64,000 nt of DNA. Source: Parapedobacter soli (GTDB taxonomy: Bacteria > Bacteroidota > Bacteroidia > Sphingobacteriales > Sphingobacteriaceae). The DNA lies in the NCBI RefSeq assembly GCF_025460835.1, contig NZ_JAMXAY010000017.1, positions 14,792 to 78,791 on the forward strand. Direction: 5' to 3'. Positions 1 to 8,718 of this stretch are shown here, piece after piece. The position numbers were made by a program, and so were the translations under genes. The notes beneath the pieces were generated by a model. The model saw only the letters and a list, made by a program, of their open reading frames with translations. It did no database searches and was not told the DNA's origin. Each line of letters starts with the position of its first letter. Position 1 is the first letter of the stretch.

Positions 1-11
1 CAACAAAGGTA

Positions 12-26
12 GTGTATATAATACAC
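12..26. promoter_or_regulatory. Palindrome GTGTAT-ATA-ATACAC
   Basis: A perfect inverted repeat of 6 bp arms around a 3-bp centre lies at the left edge of the window. It is not inside a recognised gene and has no T-run, so it looks more like an operator than a terminator. The gene it would serve lies outside the window. Confidence 0.3.
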
Positions 27-71
27 ACTTCCAAACCTTTTTTACTTTTTCCCCGCTACCTGGGTCTGCCC

Positions 72-245
72 CTACCGTAACGTGCCTCCCAGATTGGGCC
101 GGAAAGAGATCTTAGTGGTAGGCCCACAACCGGCCGATCCACACCGTCTACCAGTGCAATCAATGGAGGCTGGGGCGCCGGTGATGAACCATACTTTCGT
201 TGTCGTTTTCACAGCTCGTGCTGTATCTGTTTGTTGTTGTGCCAT
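72..245 (-). pseudogene. Remnant of a short-chain dehydrogenase (SDR) N-terminus
   Basis: From the ATG at 243-245 the minus strand encodes MAQQQTDTARAV followed by KVWFITGA, which is how many Bacteroidetes SDR oxidoreductases open: the first beta strand and the start of the TGxxxGxG cofactor loop. Directly after TGA the glycine-rich loop is not continued; the rest (PASIDCTGRRCGS and on) is unlike an SDR and the frame stops after 58 residues. About 190 residues of a normal SDR are missing. I read this as a decayed 5' end, not a functional gene. The resemblance covers only about 10 residues, so it could be coincidence. Confidence 0.4.
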
Positions 246-346
246 CGTCTTAATGTTTAAATGAAATAACGGTACAAAAGTCGGGCGGCATAGTGGCGCA
301 CATGTAGCCAAACCGGGCGCGGTTGTAGCCAAAATCACGTTCTGCG

Positions 347-377
347 TTTGTTTTGTCCCTGAAATACAGCATATTTG
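347..377 (+). promoter_or_regulatory. Bacteroidetes-type promoter for the DUF4185 gene
   Basis: TTTG at 347-350 is followed after 19 bases by CATATTTG at 370-377, one mismatch from TAnnTTTG. This is the -33/-7 arrangement of the Bacteroidetes housekeeping sigma factor. The predicted transcription start is about 20 bases before the ATG at 400. Confidence 0.5.
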
Positions 378-399
378 CTATACAATAACGATAAAAACC

Positions 400-1611
400 A
401 TGCGCAAACCGTCCGCTCTCCTACCCATCACGGCAATCCTTTTTTGGTGCATAGCTTGTGGCAACTCCAGCACCGCGCAACGGGACGCCACACCGACCAC
501 CGACACGATAAACCTCAGCTATACGGTCGAAGATGCCCCGGAATGGACGGGGCTGTTTGACCGTACCTCAGGCTGGTTTGGTGCCGACGGCATTTTCACG
601 ATTCCGCTCCACGGGGTGGATACTCCGCAGTCTACACAAGGCAGCAAAACGTTGCTAGTATTCAGCGATACCATGATCGGCGAGATAGAAGACGGAGAAC
701 TGCAGCCGGGCTCGGTAATGATCAATAATTCGGTGGCCACACTGGACGGGACGACGCCCGACGAAGACCGTATCCAATTCTTCTGGGATAGCGATAGTGC
801 GGGGAAGCCCACGTCGGTATTTGTGCCGCAGACACCCCAAACCCAACCGGGCGAGTATTATTGGTTGGGCGACGGATTCGTAAACCAGGAATTGGACAAT
901 ACGACGTATGTTTTTGGCTACCGGATCAGGCATACCGATGCCGCTGTGTTCCCCTTCGAAGAAGTGGGCAATACGCTGATTGCCATTCCGGCAGGGAGCC
1001 AGCCTCCCTTTAAAGACCATCGCCAGATGGATACGCCGTTCTTTATCCGCGACCCGGTGGACAACGGCAACAACGGATCGTTTGGGGCGGGCATCTTTGT
1101 AAATACAATCGCAGCGGGTGCCCCAGACCCCGATGGCTATGTATATGTATACGGCGTGCGTGGACCAAAGAAGCACGTGCTGGTAGCCCGCGTGGCCCCA
1201 AAGGATTTCGAGCACTTCACCGCATGGCGCTTTTGGGATGGAGCTGGCTGGAACATCGACATCGATAAAGCAGCACCGATCGCCGACCGCGCATCGAACG
1301 AGCTCAGTGTAACGCCGCTGCCGGACGGCCGGTATGCGCTGGTGTTCCAAACGGATGGAATCGGCACGTCCGTGGGATTGCGCATAGGCCTTTCACCGGC
1401 AGGGCCATTTGGCCCCATCAAGGAATTATGGGATTGCCCCGAAGTGGAACAGAAGGGCTTATTCGTGTATAACGCGAAGGCGCATTTCAACCTGTCCGAA
1501 AAAAATGAACTGCTCATCAGTTACAACGTAAATTCCTTCGATTTCCTAGCGGACATCAAGAAAACGCCGAATCTTTACCGCCCGCGGTTCATACGGGTGA
1601 AGTTCAAATAA
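400..1611 (+). CDS. DUF4185 family lipoprotein (putative glycan-active beta-propeller)
   Basis: 403 residues. The N-terminus has a hydrophobic stretch ending in CIAC-GN (residues 18-22), a plausible lipobox, so the protein is probably a lipoprotein. The body carries recurring DUF4185-like features: WTGLFDRTSGWFGADGI, LLVFSDTMIG, MINNS, and late HF and SYN blocks. DUF4185 folds as a five-bladed propeller, and some members are endo-D-arabinanases (family GH183); other members are uncharacterised, so the activity here is open. It has its own promoter and stands alone: the next gene is convergent. No SusCD pair adjoins it. Confidence 0.65.
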   Translation: MRKPSALLPITAILFWCIACGNSSTAQRDATPTTDTINLSYTVEDAPEWTGLFDRTSGWFGADGIFTIPLHGVDTPQSTQGSKTLLVFSDTMIGEIEDGELQPGSVMINNSVATLDGTTPDEDRIQFFWDSDSAGKPTSVFVPQTPQTQPGEYYWLGDGFVNQELDNTTYVFGYRIRHTDAAVFPFEEVGNTLIAIPAGSQPPFKDHRQMDTPFFIRDPVDNGNNGSFGAGIFVNTIAAGAPDPDGYVYVYGVRGPKKHVLVARVAPKDFEHFTAWRFWDGAGWNIDIDKAAPIADRASNELSVTPLPDGRYALVFQTDGIGTSVGLRIGLSPAGPFGPIKELWDCPEVEQKGLFVYNAKAHFNLSEKNELLISYNVNSFDFLADIKKTPNLYRPRFIRVKFK

Positions 1612-1713
1612 GACCATACCTTAATACGGGCCGGTCGCCGTAACGGTACCGAAAATCGGAGGTACAGGCTTAGCCAACGGAGCCAATGATACCAATGATA
1701 CCCTATCAAACGC

Positions 1714-2706
1714 TTACTCTTCCACTCCCAGCGCTCCCCAGCCACTGAAAAAGATAGCAATCATCTTCCAGCTAACCTCGAAATCGGTAAAGCTGTAAAC
1801 CGGCTCCGACACCTCGATCTGCAGCTCCGCATCCGTAATGGCGCGGGCTGTGATATTTTCGGGTTCCATCACCAGCGTAGGCTCCTCGCCATTGTCATAA
1901 TAAATCTCCAACTTCAGGATGCCGGCTTCTTCCGGCAGGTAAAACGGATGCGTGAAATTGATTGTTTTATTAAAGGCATCGGAAGTATATACAACGAGCT
2001 TGTAGACGACTGGCGTGGGTGGAAGCGGGTTGTTCGGGTCGGGCTCAGGGATATGCTGCGACTTAATCGTGTACGTTGAGACGTCGCATGAATATCCCGC
2101 CACTACCTGGCTTTTTGATGAAACTTCACGATCGTATATCGCGATGTCCATCGAGCTTCCGCTGCCGACACCCAGATCGACAGAAGGCACATAAGTCAAC
2201 GACAGCTCGCGGTCTTCCTCGGCAATCTCATCCGTCTGCACCAACGTACGCATGAAAATCTTCCCTATGTCATTCTTGGCGTCGTGGTAATTATCGAACT
2301 GGTACCCGAAACCGCGCGCCTTGCCCAACACGATATCGCCCTTTACGTAATACGTACCAATAACCGCATTCATCATGAGACCGAGTGCAGCAACGGGGTT
2401 GCTTTCGGAATATTCTTCCAGAAGAGCAAGGAACGCCTGTGCCTTTGCGCTGTTCTCGGCCAGCTCAGCAAACTGCTCGGGCACATCGTCGCGCGAAAAG
2501 TCGATTTCCTTAATGAAAAAACCCAGGTCTACCCCATGGCTATACATGCCCATTTCAAGGGTGCCCTCCGTAAACGGCGTATTGTCGCCGGGCTGCTCCT
2601 CATCGGGATCTGGCGAATCGGTTTTGGCACATGCGGTAAACAGCAGTAAGGCGATAAAAAGGTAACGGGATAGGTGATTTGTCGTAAATCGGGAAAACAG
2701 ATACAT
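1714..2706 (-). CDS. Putative lipoprotein of unknown function
   Basis: 330 residues. I chose the ATG at 2706 because it gives a clean lipoprotein signal (MYLFSRFTTNHLSRYLFIALLLFTAC, written here in two parts: MYLFSRFTTNHLS and RYLFIALLLFTAC) and because the promoter at 2734-2764 lies inside the longer frame that begins at 2838. After the lipid-attached Cys comes an acidic Asp/Glu/Pro linker. The mature part is acidic and rich in beta-type sequence, with a central alanine-rich helix near residue 100. I recognise no family. It is convergent with the DUF4185 gene and divergent from the Crp-like regulator. Confidence 0.6.
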   Translation of the reverse strand: MYLFSRFTTNHLSRYLFIALLLFTACAKTDSPDPDEEQPGDNTPFTEGTLEMGMYSHGVDLGFFIKEIDFSRDDVPEQFAELAENSAKAQAFLALLEEYSESNPVAALGLMMNAVIGTYYVKGDIVLGKARGFGYQFDNYHDAKNDIGKIFMRTLVQTDEIAEEDRELSLTYVPSVDLGVGSGSSMDIAIYDREVSSKSQVVAGYSCDVSTYTIKSQHIPEPDPNNPLPPTPVVYKLVVYTSDAFNKTINFTHPFYLPEEAGILKLEIYYDNGEEPTLVMEPENITARAITDAELQIEVSEPVYSFTDFEVSWKMIAIFFSGWGALGVEE

Positions 2707-2733
2707 GTATTCGCTTTTATTTAATAAATCGGT

Positions 2734-2764
2734 CAAAAATAAGGGTTCTGAGGGGTCTGGACAA
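2734..2764 (-). promoter_or_regulatory. Bacteroidetes-type promoter for the 2706 lipoprotein gene
   Basis: Read on the minus strand, TTG at 2764-2762 is followed after 20 bases by TATTTTTG at 2741-2734, a full match to TAnnTTTG. It lies 28 bases ahead of the ATG at 2706 and decides that start. Confidence 0.55.
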
Positions 2765-2830
2765 TACCGGAAAACAAGGAGTTTGATTCCGCAGGCTAAG
2801 CTTTGGTAAAGATAAGAAATAGCTATGCGT

Positions 2831-2856
2831 TTTGCCATCCCAGTTTATTATGTTTG
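2831..2856 (+). promoter_or_regulatory. Putative promoter for the Crp/Fnr-type regulator
   Basis: TATGTTTG at 2849-2856 matches TAnnTTTG. TTTG at 2831-2834 is only 14 bases upstream, shorter than the usual 19-20, so the -33 assignment is weak. The GTG start is 42 bases further on. Confidence 0.35.
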
Positions 2857-2898
2857 TAAAACCGACGGGCAGCTTGCCTATCGGGAAAAGCAAACACC

Positions 2899-3471
2899 GT
2901 GTTTAGCGAACTAGAGAAAAACTTAAGGCAACACATAACACTCACCACCGACGAATTCGACCGGGTGAAACGGTATTTCGTACCGAAGAAACTGCGCCGG
3001 AAGCAATTTATGCTGGAGGCTAGCGATGTATGCACCCGCATGGCGTTCGTATCGAAAGGCGCGCTGTTCTCTTACTCCACTTCGGAGAAGGGTTCCATCA
3101 ACGTGGTACAGTTTGCTTTCGAATCCTGGTGGATGGCAGATCTGTATAGTTTCTTTACCGAAGAGCCAAGCAAGCTATACATCGAGGCATTGGAAGATTC
3201 GGAGCTGTTGCTTTTGAAAGCGGACCGCCTGCAGCCGCTATTGGCGGACGTACCGGCTATGGAGACTTACCTGCGGATACTCTACCAAAACGCATACGTT
3301 GCCTTGCAGCGCCGCTTGGAAGAGACTATCGGCCTCACGGCAGAACAACGATACCTCCGGTTCATGGAGCGCGACGGGCGCCTGCTGCTCCGTGTGCCGC
3401 AGCACATGATCGCGTCGTATCTCGGCGTAACCCCCGAAACGCTGAGCAGGATACGGAAGCAGGTTTCGTAA
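2899..3471 (+). CDS. Crp/Fnr family transcriptional regulator
   Basis: 190 residues, starting with GTG; the next ATG is at residue 38 and would cut into the cNMP-binding fold. Residues 20-120 form the jelly-roll sensor domain (KGALFSYS, SWWMADLYSFFTEEPS). Residues 150-190 hold the winged helix, with recognition-helix sequence IASYLGVTPETLSRIRKQ. It lacks the arginine/serine cAMP pocket of true CRP, as is usual for Bacteroidetes members of this group, so the ligand is unknown. It is followed in the same direction by the oxidoreductase gene at 3581, which is a likely target, though that gene also has its own promoter. Confidence 0.85.
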   Translation: MFSELEKNLRQHITLTTDEFDRVKRYFVPKKLRRKQFMLEASDVCTRMAFVSKGALFSYSTSEKGSINVVQFAFESWWMADLYSFFTEEPSKLYIEALEDSELLLLKADRLQPLLADVPAMETYLRILYQNAYVALQRRLEETIGLTAEQRYLRFMERDGRLLLRVPQHMIASYLGVTPETLSRIRKQVS

Positions 3472-3523
3472 GCGAAAGCGGGAAGTGTTGATATATATCA
3501 ATGCCATTCCTTATCATATGTCA

Positions 3524-3573
3524 TTGGGGCGGCACCTCCATCGCCGTACCTTTGTATCATCACAAAAGGAGGA
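3524..3573 (+). promoter_or_regulatory. Promoter and strong Shine-Dalgarno for the oxidoreductase gene
   Basis: TTG at 3524-3526 is followed after 20 bases by TACCTTTG at 3547-3554 (full TAnnTTTG match). AAAAGGAGGA at 3564-3573 ends 7 bases before the ATG at 3581. A Shine-Dalgarno this strong is unusual in Bacteroidetes and suggests high translation. Confidence 0.55.
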
Positions 3574-3580
3574 ATGAAAT

Positions 3581-4243
3581 ATGAAAACCAAATCAACAAT
3601 CGCCATCATCGGAAGCACCGGGAATATGGGCTCTGCCATTGCCAAATCGTTGGCTAAAGGATCCAACAGGCTACTGCTTTTCGGTCGCGAAGACACCAAA
3701 CTCCAGACACTGAAGAACGACATCCACACGTTGAACAGCGGGGCCGATGTGGAAGCCATCGGCTGCCCCAAGGATGCGAGCTGGGAGGCCGATATCGTTA
3801 TCCTCGCAGTTCCCTACGCCGCAGAAGCAGCGGTAGCTGAAGAAATAAGGCCCTACGTCACCCAGAAAATCGTAATCAGCATAGCCAACCCCATGAACGA
3901 AACATTCGACGGAATGGTTACCCCAGCCGACTCAAGCGCTGCACAAGAGCTGCAAAAGCTGTTGCCGGATGCGCAGGTGGTCAAAGCGTTTAACACCACC
4001 TATGCCGCAAACTTTGCCGAGCCGGTGATTGCCGGGGTACCGGCAGATGCCTATGTGGCAGGCGACGATGAGAAGGCCGTGCAAACTGTCACCGAGTTGG
4101 TGCAAAGCATGGGGCTCAATCCGGTTGTGGCCGGTGGATTGGCAGTAAGCCATACACTGGAACACATGCAGCTGCTGCTGATCCAGCTCACGGTGAAGAA
4201 CAACTATAACTGGCACGCCGGTTGGAAAATCTTACACAATTAA
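3581..4243 (+). CDS. NADP-dependent oxidoreductase, F420-NADP reductase-like (COG2085)
   Basis: 220 residues. A Rossmann fold opens at residue 7 with IAIIGSTGNMGSAIAKSL (GxxGxxG). IVILAVPYAAE, VISIANPMNE and the VVKAFNTTYA block are typical of the NADP oxidoreductase/F420-dependent family. Bacteroidetes are not known to make F420, so the partner is probably a flavin or another small oxidant; the substrate is unknown. It follows the Crp-like regulator and precedes the yceI-type gene by 36 bases, so the two may be cotranscribed. Confidence 0.7.
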   Translation: MKTKSTIAIIGSTGNMGSAIAKSLAKGSNRLLLFGREDTKLQTLKNDIHTLNSGADVEAIGCPKDASWEADIVILAVPYAAEAAVAEEIRPYVTQKIVISIANPMNETFDGMVTPADSSAAQELQKLLPDAQVVKAFNTTYAANFAEPVIAGVPADAYVAGDDEKAVQTVTELVQSMGLNPVVAGGLAVSHTLEHMQLLLIQLTVKNNYNWHAGWKILHN

Positions 4244-4279
4244 TATTTAACTATTTTATAACTACGAAAAATCATTGAC

Positions 4280-4852
4280 ATGAAAAAAGGATTATTAGCG
4301 ATTGCACTGCTTGTAGCATCAACAGTTTTTGCAGCAGTGACACTATGGACAAACGACAAAGCACACTCCCAGCTGCAATTTACCGTGACCCACCTGGGGC
4401 TGAGCGACGTATCGGGCACGTTCAACGACTTTGACGTGAAGGTGAGCGCCACAAAAGAGGACTTCAGCGACGCAGTATTCGAACTGACAGCCAAAGCAGC
4501 CTCTATCGATACCCGTGTGGAAGCGCGCAACAACCACTTGAAGAGTGCAGATTTTTTCGATGTAGAGAAATACCCGGAAATCACCTACAAAAGCACGGCT
4601 ATCAAAAAGAAAGGCAAAAACAAGTATAAGCTCACAGGCGACCTGACGATACACGGTGTTACCAAATCAGTAACCATGGACCTAGTATACCGCGGTAAGC
4701 TGGTAGATGAAGAAACCGGCAAAGAAACCGTAGGATTCCAACTTACCGGCGAAATCAAGCGCTCCGACTTTAACGTAGGTCCCGGATTCCCCGAGCCGAT
4801 GATCAGCGACCTGGTACGGATCAAGGCCGACGGCGAATTTGTGAAACAGTAG
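4280..4852 (+). CDS. YceI family periplasmic lipocalin-like protein
   Basis: 190 residues with a cleavable signal peptide (MKKGLLAIALLVASTVFA). The mature protein shows the YceI pattern: DKAHSQLQFTVTHLGLSDV, SIDTRVEARNNHLKSADFFD, YPEITYKST and LTGDLTIHGVTKSV. YceI proteins form a hydrophobic barrel that binds polyisoprenoids or other amphiphiles and are often induced by stress. Only 36 bases separate it from the upstream oxidoreductase, and a clear terminator follows at 4881-4925, so it probably closes that operon. Confidence 0.9.
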   Translation: MKKGLLAIALLVASTVFAAVTLWTNDKAHSQLQFTVTHLGLSDVSGTFNDFDVKVSATKEDFSDAVFELTAKAASIDTRVEARNNHLKSADFFDVEKYPEITYKSTAIKKKGKNKYKLTGDLTIHGVTKSVTMDLVYRGKLVDEETGKETVGFQLTGEIKRSDFNVGPGFPEPMISDLVRIKADGEFVKQ

Positions 4853-4880
4853 GGGTTCTTAAACTACAACAAGCTTAACG

Positions 4881-4925
4881 GCCCGGAAGCCGCGCGCACC
4901 CCGCGTAGCTTCCGGGCTTTTTTTT
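4881..4925 (+). terminator. Rho-independent terminator after yceI
   Basis: Perfect 10-bp stem GCCCGGAAGC (4881-4890) / GCTTCCGGGC (4908-4917), 17-base loop, then a run of eight T. It ends the oxidoreductase-yceI transcription unit. Confidence 0.85.
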
Positions 4926-4977
4926 GGAAAACGTGGCTAGCGGAATTTTGTATATTGCACGCAACAAAAAATACGGC

Positions 4978-6087
4978 ATGGCCTCTTCTTCCGCCCAACT
5001 GATTTACAAAACCACCATCACCGTTATCGGTGCGGGACAGGCCGGGCTTTCCTCGGCTTTCCACCTCAAACAGCTGGGGCTGGAGCCGGGCCGCGATTTC
5101 GTGGTACTGGACCAATCGCCCCGGCCGGGCGGCGCTTGGCAATACCGCTGGCCGTCGCTCACACTGAGTACGGCCAACCGTATACACGACCTCCCGGGCC
5201 TCCCTTTTTCTGAGACCGTGGCTGATACCCGGGCCGAGGAGGTTCCGGCCAACAGCGCCGTACCGCAATACTTCGATGTCTATGAACGCCAGTTTGGCTT
5301 ACTGGTATACCGGCCCGTAAAGGTGACCGTAGTGTGCGAACGGGATGGGCTGCTGCGCGTAGAGACGGATAAAGGCCTCTTTTCGGCCCGGGGCATCATC
5401 AACGCTACAGGCACATGGGATAAGCCATACATACCGGAGTATCCCGGGGCATCTTTATTCGAGGGCAGCCAGCTGCATACCCGCGATTACCAAACAGCTG
5501 ATGCGTTCGCGGGCAAACATGTGCTTATCGTCGGCGGCGGTATCTCGGCCATCCAGCTGCTCGACGAAATCTCGCAGGTAACGGACACCACGTGGGTGAC
5601 CCGCCGCCCGCCGGTATTCGAGCCGGGGCCATTTACCCCCGAGCGGGGCCGCCAAGCGGTGGCGATGGTGGAAGAGCGCGTGCGCCAAGGGTTGCCCCCG
5701 GCATCGGTGGTTTCCGTAACCGGGCTACCCATCACACCGGCCATCGAGGCCATGCGCAAGCGGGGCGTACTTAACCGACAGCCCATGTTTGGCGAGATAA
5801 CACCCACCGGCGTGCGCTGGCCCGATGGCCGCACGCTCGATGTGGACGTCATCCTGTGGTGCACCGGCTTCCGCAGCTCACTGGACCACCTGATGCCACT
5901 CATGTTGCGCGAACCTACCGGGGGCATTACCATGGCCGGCCGGCTGGCCACCATGGTGGCCAAAGACCCCCGCATCCACCTGGTAGGCTATGGTCCCTCC
6001 GCATCGACCATCGGTGCCAACCGTGCCGGGCGGGCAGCAGCACAGGAGCTAACAGATTACCTGGGGATGGGAAAAAATCTAAACTGA
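4978..6087 (+). CDS. Flavin-containing monooxygenase-like NAD(P)/FAD protein
   Basis: 369 residues from the ATG at 4978. An in-frame start at 4924 lies inside the terminator and is rejected. An FAD-binding motif sits near residue 15 (VIGAGQAGLSSAFHL), RPGGAWQYRWPSLTLST follows, and a second nucleotide motif VLIVGGGISAIQLLDE lies near residue 180. The C-terminus has CTGF and a final IGANRAGR. This two-dinucleotide layout is that of CzcO/FMO-type proteins; the substrate is unknown. It stands 56 bases upstream of the DUF808 gene, same strand. Confidence 0.75.
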   Translation: MASSSAQLIYKTTITVIGAGQAGLSSAFHLKQLGLEPGRDFVVLDQSPRPGGAWQYRWPSLTLSTANRIHDLPGLPFSETVADTRAEEVPANSAVPQYFDVYERQFGLLVYRPVKVTVVCERDGLLRVETDKGLFSARGIINATGTWDKPYIPEYPGASLFEGSQLHTRDYQTADAFAGKHVLIVGGGISAIQLLDEISQVTDTTWVTRRPPVFEPGPFTPERGRQAVAMVEERVRQGLPPASVVSVTGLPITPAIEAMRKRGVLNRQPMFGEITPTGVRWPDGRTLDVDVILWCTGFRSSLDHLMPLMLREPTGGITMAGRLATMVAKDPRIHLVGYGPSASTIGANRAGRAAAQELTDYLGMGKNLN

Positions 6088-6143
6088 CAACGGAATAGAC
6101 CGGCGATTTTACTAAGTTTACAGCCGTAACGACACCATCGGCA

Positions 6144-7013
6144 ATGGCATCAGGTATTTTTGCAGTTTTGGATGATATAGCGGCACTGATGGACGACGTG
6201 GCCGTGGCCAGTAAAATCGCTACGCGTAAAACAGCAGGCATACTAGGCGACGACCTCGCCGTAAACGCCGAGAAAGCTACCGGTTTTCTGGCTTCGCGCG
6301 AGCTGCCGGTACTATGGGCCATTACAAAAGGGTCTTTTTTGAATAAACTGATCATCATTCCACTGGCATTGCTGCTGAATGCCCTCTTTCCGGTAGCCAT
6401 CAAGGTGGTCTTGGTATTGGGCGGGTTTTACCTGGCTTACGAGGGGGTAGAGAAAGTAATCGAGTTCTTGTTCCACCGAAAGAAAAAAGGACAGGAGGTA
6501 ATAGAGGAACAAGAAGAAAAATCAAGCGACGTGGAAAAGACGAAAGTCAAAGCTGCCATCACCACAGATTTCATCCTATCGGTAGAGATTGTCATCATCG
6601 CGCTCGGTACTGTACTCGATAAAAGCCTCGCCATCCAGATACTCACTGTATCGATAGTCGCGCTACTAGCCACGGTAGGGGTGTACGGCATTGTGGCCCT
6701 CATTGTGCGGATGGACGATGCAGGCCATCGGCTCATCTCCTATAGCAACGAGAAGGGCTGGCTATCCACGCTCGGCAAACTGCTGGTAAAGTCGCTGCCA
6801 GTAGTTATCAAAAGCTTGTCGGTAATCGGCACTATAGCGCTGCTGTTGGTTTCGGGTGGCATTTTTGTACATAACATCGACTACCTGCACCATTTGGTGC
6901 CCAATATGCCGCCTGTCATTAAGGAGCTGTCTTTCGGCCTGCTGGCCGGATTAGCAGCAGTGGCGGTAATAAGCGCAGGGAAGCGGGTGTTTGGTTCGAC
7001 TTCTCACATTTAG
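6144..7013 (+). CDS. DUF808 family inner-membrane protein (YedI-like)
   Basis: 289 residues. The N-terminus MASGIFAVLDDIAALMDDVA and the following KIATRKTAGILGDDLAVNAEK are the signature of DUF808. About five membrane segments follow, near residues 70-100, 145-165, 170-190, 230-250 and 265-280, with a charged loop KKGQEVIEEQEEKSS near residue 113. The family has no known biochemical role. Length is normal for the family (about 290-310). It may be cotranscribed with the flavoprotein upstream. Confidence 0.85.
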   Translation: MASGIFAVLDDIAALMDDVAVASKIATRKTAGILGDDLAVNAEKATGFLASRELPVLWAITKGSFLNKLIIIPLALLLNALFPVAIKVVLVLGGFYLAYEGVEKVIEFLFHRKKKGQEVIEEQEEKSSDVEKTKVKAAITTDFILSVEIVIIALGTVLDKSLAIQILTVSIVALLATVGVYGIVALIVRMDDAGHRLISYSNEKGWLSTLGKLLVKSLPVVIKSLSVIGTIALLLVSGGIFVHNIDYLHHLVPNMPPVIKELSFGLLAGLAAVAVISAGKRVFGSTSHI

Positions 7014-7214
7014 ATGAGGGCCTTTATTCGGAAGGCGGTTTGTTGCCTAACTCCGCGCAATAACATCACTTATGGTAAAGAGGGAAAGCGTTCAAACAAA
7101 TTTTCTCGTTATAATCAGCGTCTAATCCAAAAAAATACCGATATTTAGGCTCCAGAAGCCAGTGGTCACGGTATCATGACTCCTCGCCATTATAGAACCG
7201 AAAGAAATTGAATA

Positions 7215-8717
7215 ATGACGGACCTATCCAGACGTAAATTTATCCGGAACACGGCGGCTGCCGCGGGGTTTTCAATTGTTTCCAGCCACGTGTTGGGCAG
7301 GATAACAGGCCACGTGGCGCCTAGCGATAAGCTAAACATCGCCGGTATCGGCGTGGGGGGCGTGGGACGCCGCAACCTCGCCAACATGGCTACCGAAAAT
7401 ATCGTAGCGTTGTGCGACGTGGATTGGCGTTATGCGGCAAAAACATTTGGCGACTACCCCGATGCCCGCCGATTCAAAGATTGGCGGGTGATGTTTGACG
7501 AGATAGGTGACTCCATAGACGGAGTGATGGTGGCCACGCCCGACCATACCCATGCCGGCGTAACCGCACATTCCATCACCCTGGGAAAGCATTGCTACAC
7601 ACAGAAACCCCTCACCCACTCGGTATATGAGTCGAGGCTGCTCACCAAGCTGGCCGAAAAATACCGCGTGGCTACCCAAATGGGCAACCAAGGCAATTCC
7701 TTCGACTGGTGCCGCAGCATAACGGAGTGGATACAATCGGGCGCCATAGGCGACGTATATGAGGTGCACTGCTGGACCAACCGGCCCATCTGGCCGCAGG
7801 GGCTCAACCTGCCTACCGGCAGCGAACCCGTACCGAGCACGCTCGACTGGAATCTCTTTATCGGCCCCGCCGAGCAACGGCCCTACCACCCGGCATATAC
7901 TCCATGGAACTGGCGCGGGTGGTGGGACTTCGGAACCGGTGCACTCGGCGATATGGCATGCCACATCATGGACCCCATCTACTGGGCGCTCGACCTGAAA
8001 TACCCTACCAAAGTGTATGGCAGCTCCACGCTGAGCAACCTCTACTCCGCACCCCATGCCCAGATGGTGCATTATACTTTCCCCGAACGGCCCGCCAAGG
8101 GCAAGGTGAACATGCCCGAAGTGAAGGTGGTATGGTATGATGGTGGCCTACTGCCCGAACGGCCTGCCGAACTGGCGCCAGGAAAAATGCTGGGCGACCC
8201 GGATGGGGGAATTATTTTTGTGGGCACCAAAGGCAAAATCATGACGGGTTGCTTCGGCATGAACCCTACCCTACTGCCCGAAAGTGAAATGGCCCACTTC
8301 CAAGAGCCCACACCGTGGATACCCCGCATCGAGGGCGGCAATGGCAACATCTGGGATACCAACGCACACGAGCAGGAGTGGATTCGCGCAGCGAAAGAAT
8401 CGCCCCGCAACCGTACCGAATCCTCATCCCACTTCGGGTTTTCCGGGCCATTCAATGAGGCCGTGGTGATGGGCGTGCTGGCCGTAAGGCTTCAAGGCCT
8501 CAATAGGGAGCTCCTCTGGGATGGCGAACACATGGAGTTTACCAACATCGGGGCCGATGAAAAGATACAAGTGGTAACGGCAGACAACTTTGAAGTCATC
8601 GACGGCGACCCACGGTTCGACCGCCGGTTTACCGAGCTGAATGCTGCAGACGCCGCCCGCGAATGGATAAACCATACGTACCACAACGGATTCGCACTGC
8701 CGGAAATGCCCCAGTGA
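7215..8717 (+). CDS. Secreted Gfo/Idh/MocA family oxidoreductase
   Basis: 500 residues. A Tat-type signal opens it: SRRKFIRNTAAAAGFSIVSS, so a folded, cofactor-loaded enzyme is probably exported. The NAD(P)-binding motif GIGVGGVGRRNLANM lies near residue 45, and the family's catalytic EKP-type segment appears as YTQKPLTHSVYE near residue 130, where the usual Glu is replaced by Gln. The C-terminal domain is long, with W-rich segments (TPWNWRGWWDFGTGALGDM). Such enzymes oxidise sugars or inositols at a hydroxyl next to the ring. It stands alone; 201 bases upstream show no clear gene or site. Confidence 0.85.
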   Translation: MTDLSRRKFIRNTAAAAGFSIVSSHVLGRITGHVAPSDKLNIAGIGVGGVGRRNLANMATENIVALCDVDWRYAAKTFGDYPDARRFKDWRVMFDEIGDSIDGVMVATPDHTHAGVTAHSITLGKHCYTQKPLTHSVYESRLLTKLAEKYRVATQMGNQGNSFDWCRSITEWIQSGAIGDVYEVHCWTNRPIWPQGLNLPTGSEPVPSTLDWNLFIGPAEQRPYHPAYTPWNWRGWWDFGTGALGDMACHIMDPIYWALDLKYPTKVYGSSTLSNLYSAPHAQMVHYTFPERPAKGKVNMPEVKVVWYDGGLLPERPAELAPGKMLGDPDGGIIFVGTKGKIMTGCFGMNPTLLPESEMAHFQEPTPWIPRIEGGNGNIWDTNAHEQEWIRAAKESPRNRTESSSHFGFSGPFNEAVVMGVLAVRLQGLNRELLWDGEHMEFTNIGADEKIQVVTADNFEVIDGDPRFDRRFTELNAADAAREWINHTYHNGFALPEMPQ

Positions 8718-8718
8718 A

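Noticed and set aside
655-1350. 231-codon open frame on the minus strand inside the DUF4185 gene
   Set aside because: No domain or signal peptide, and fully covered by a gene with a promoter and lipobox on the other strand.
2375-2665. Plus-strand frame opposite the unknown lipoprotein
   Set aside because: It is antisense to a gene with promoter and lipoprotein signal, and is Ser/Arg-rich without a domain.
4924-4977. N-terminal extension of the flavoprotein from 4924
   Set aside because: It would begin inside the T-run of the yceI terminator and adds residues before a normal flavoprotein start.
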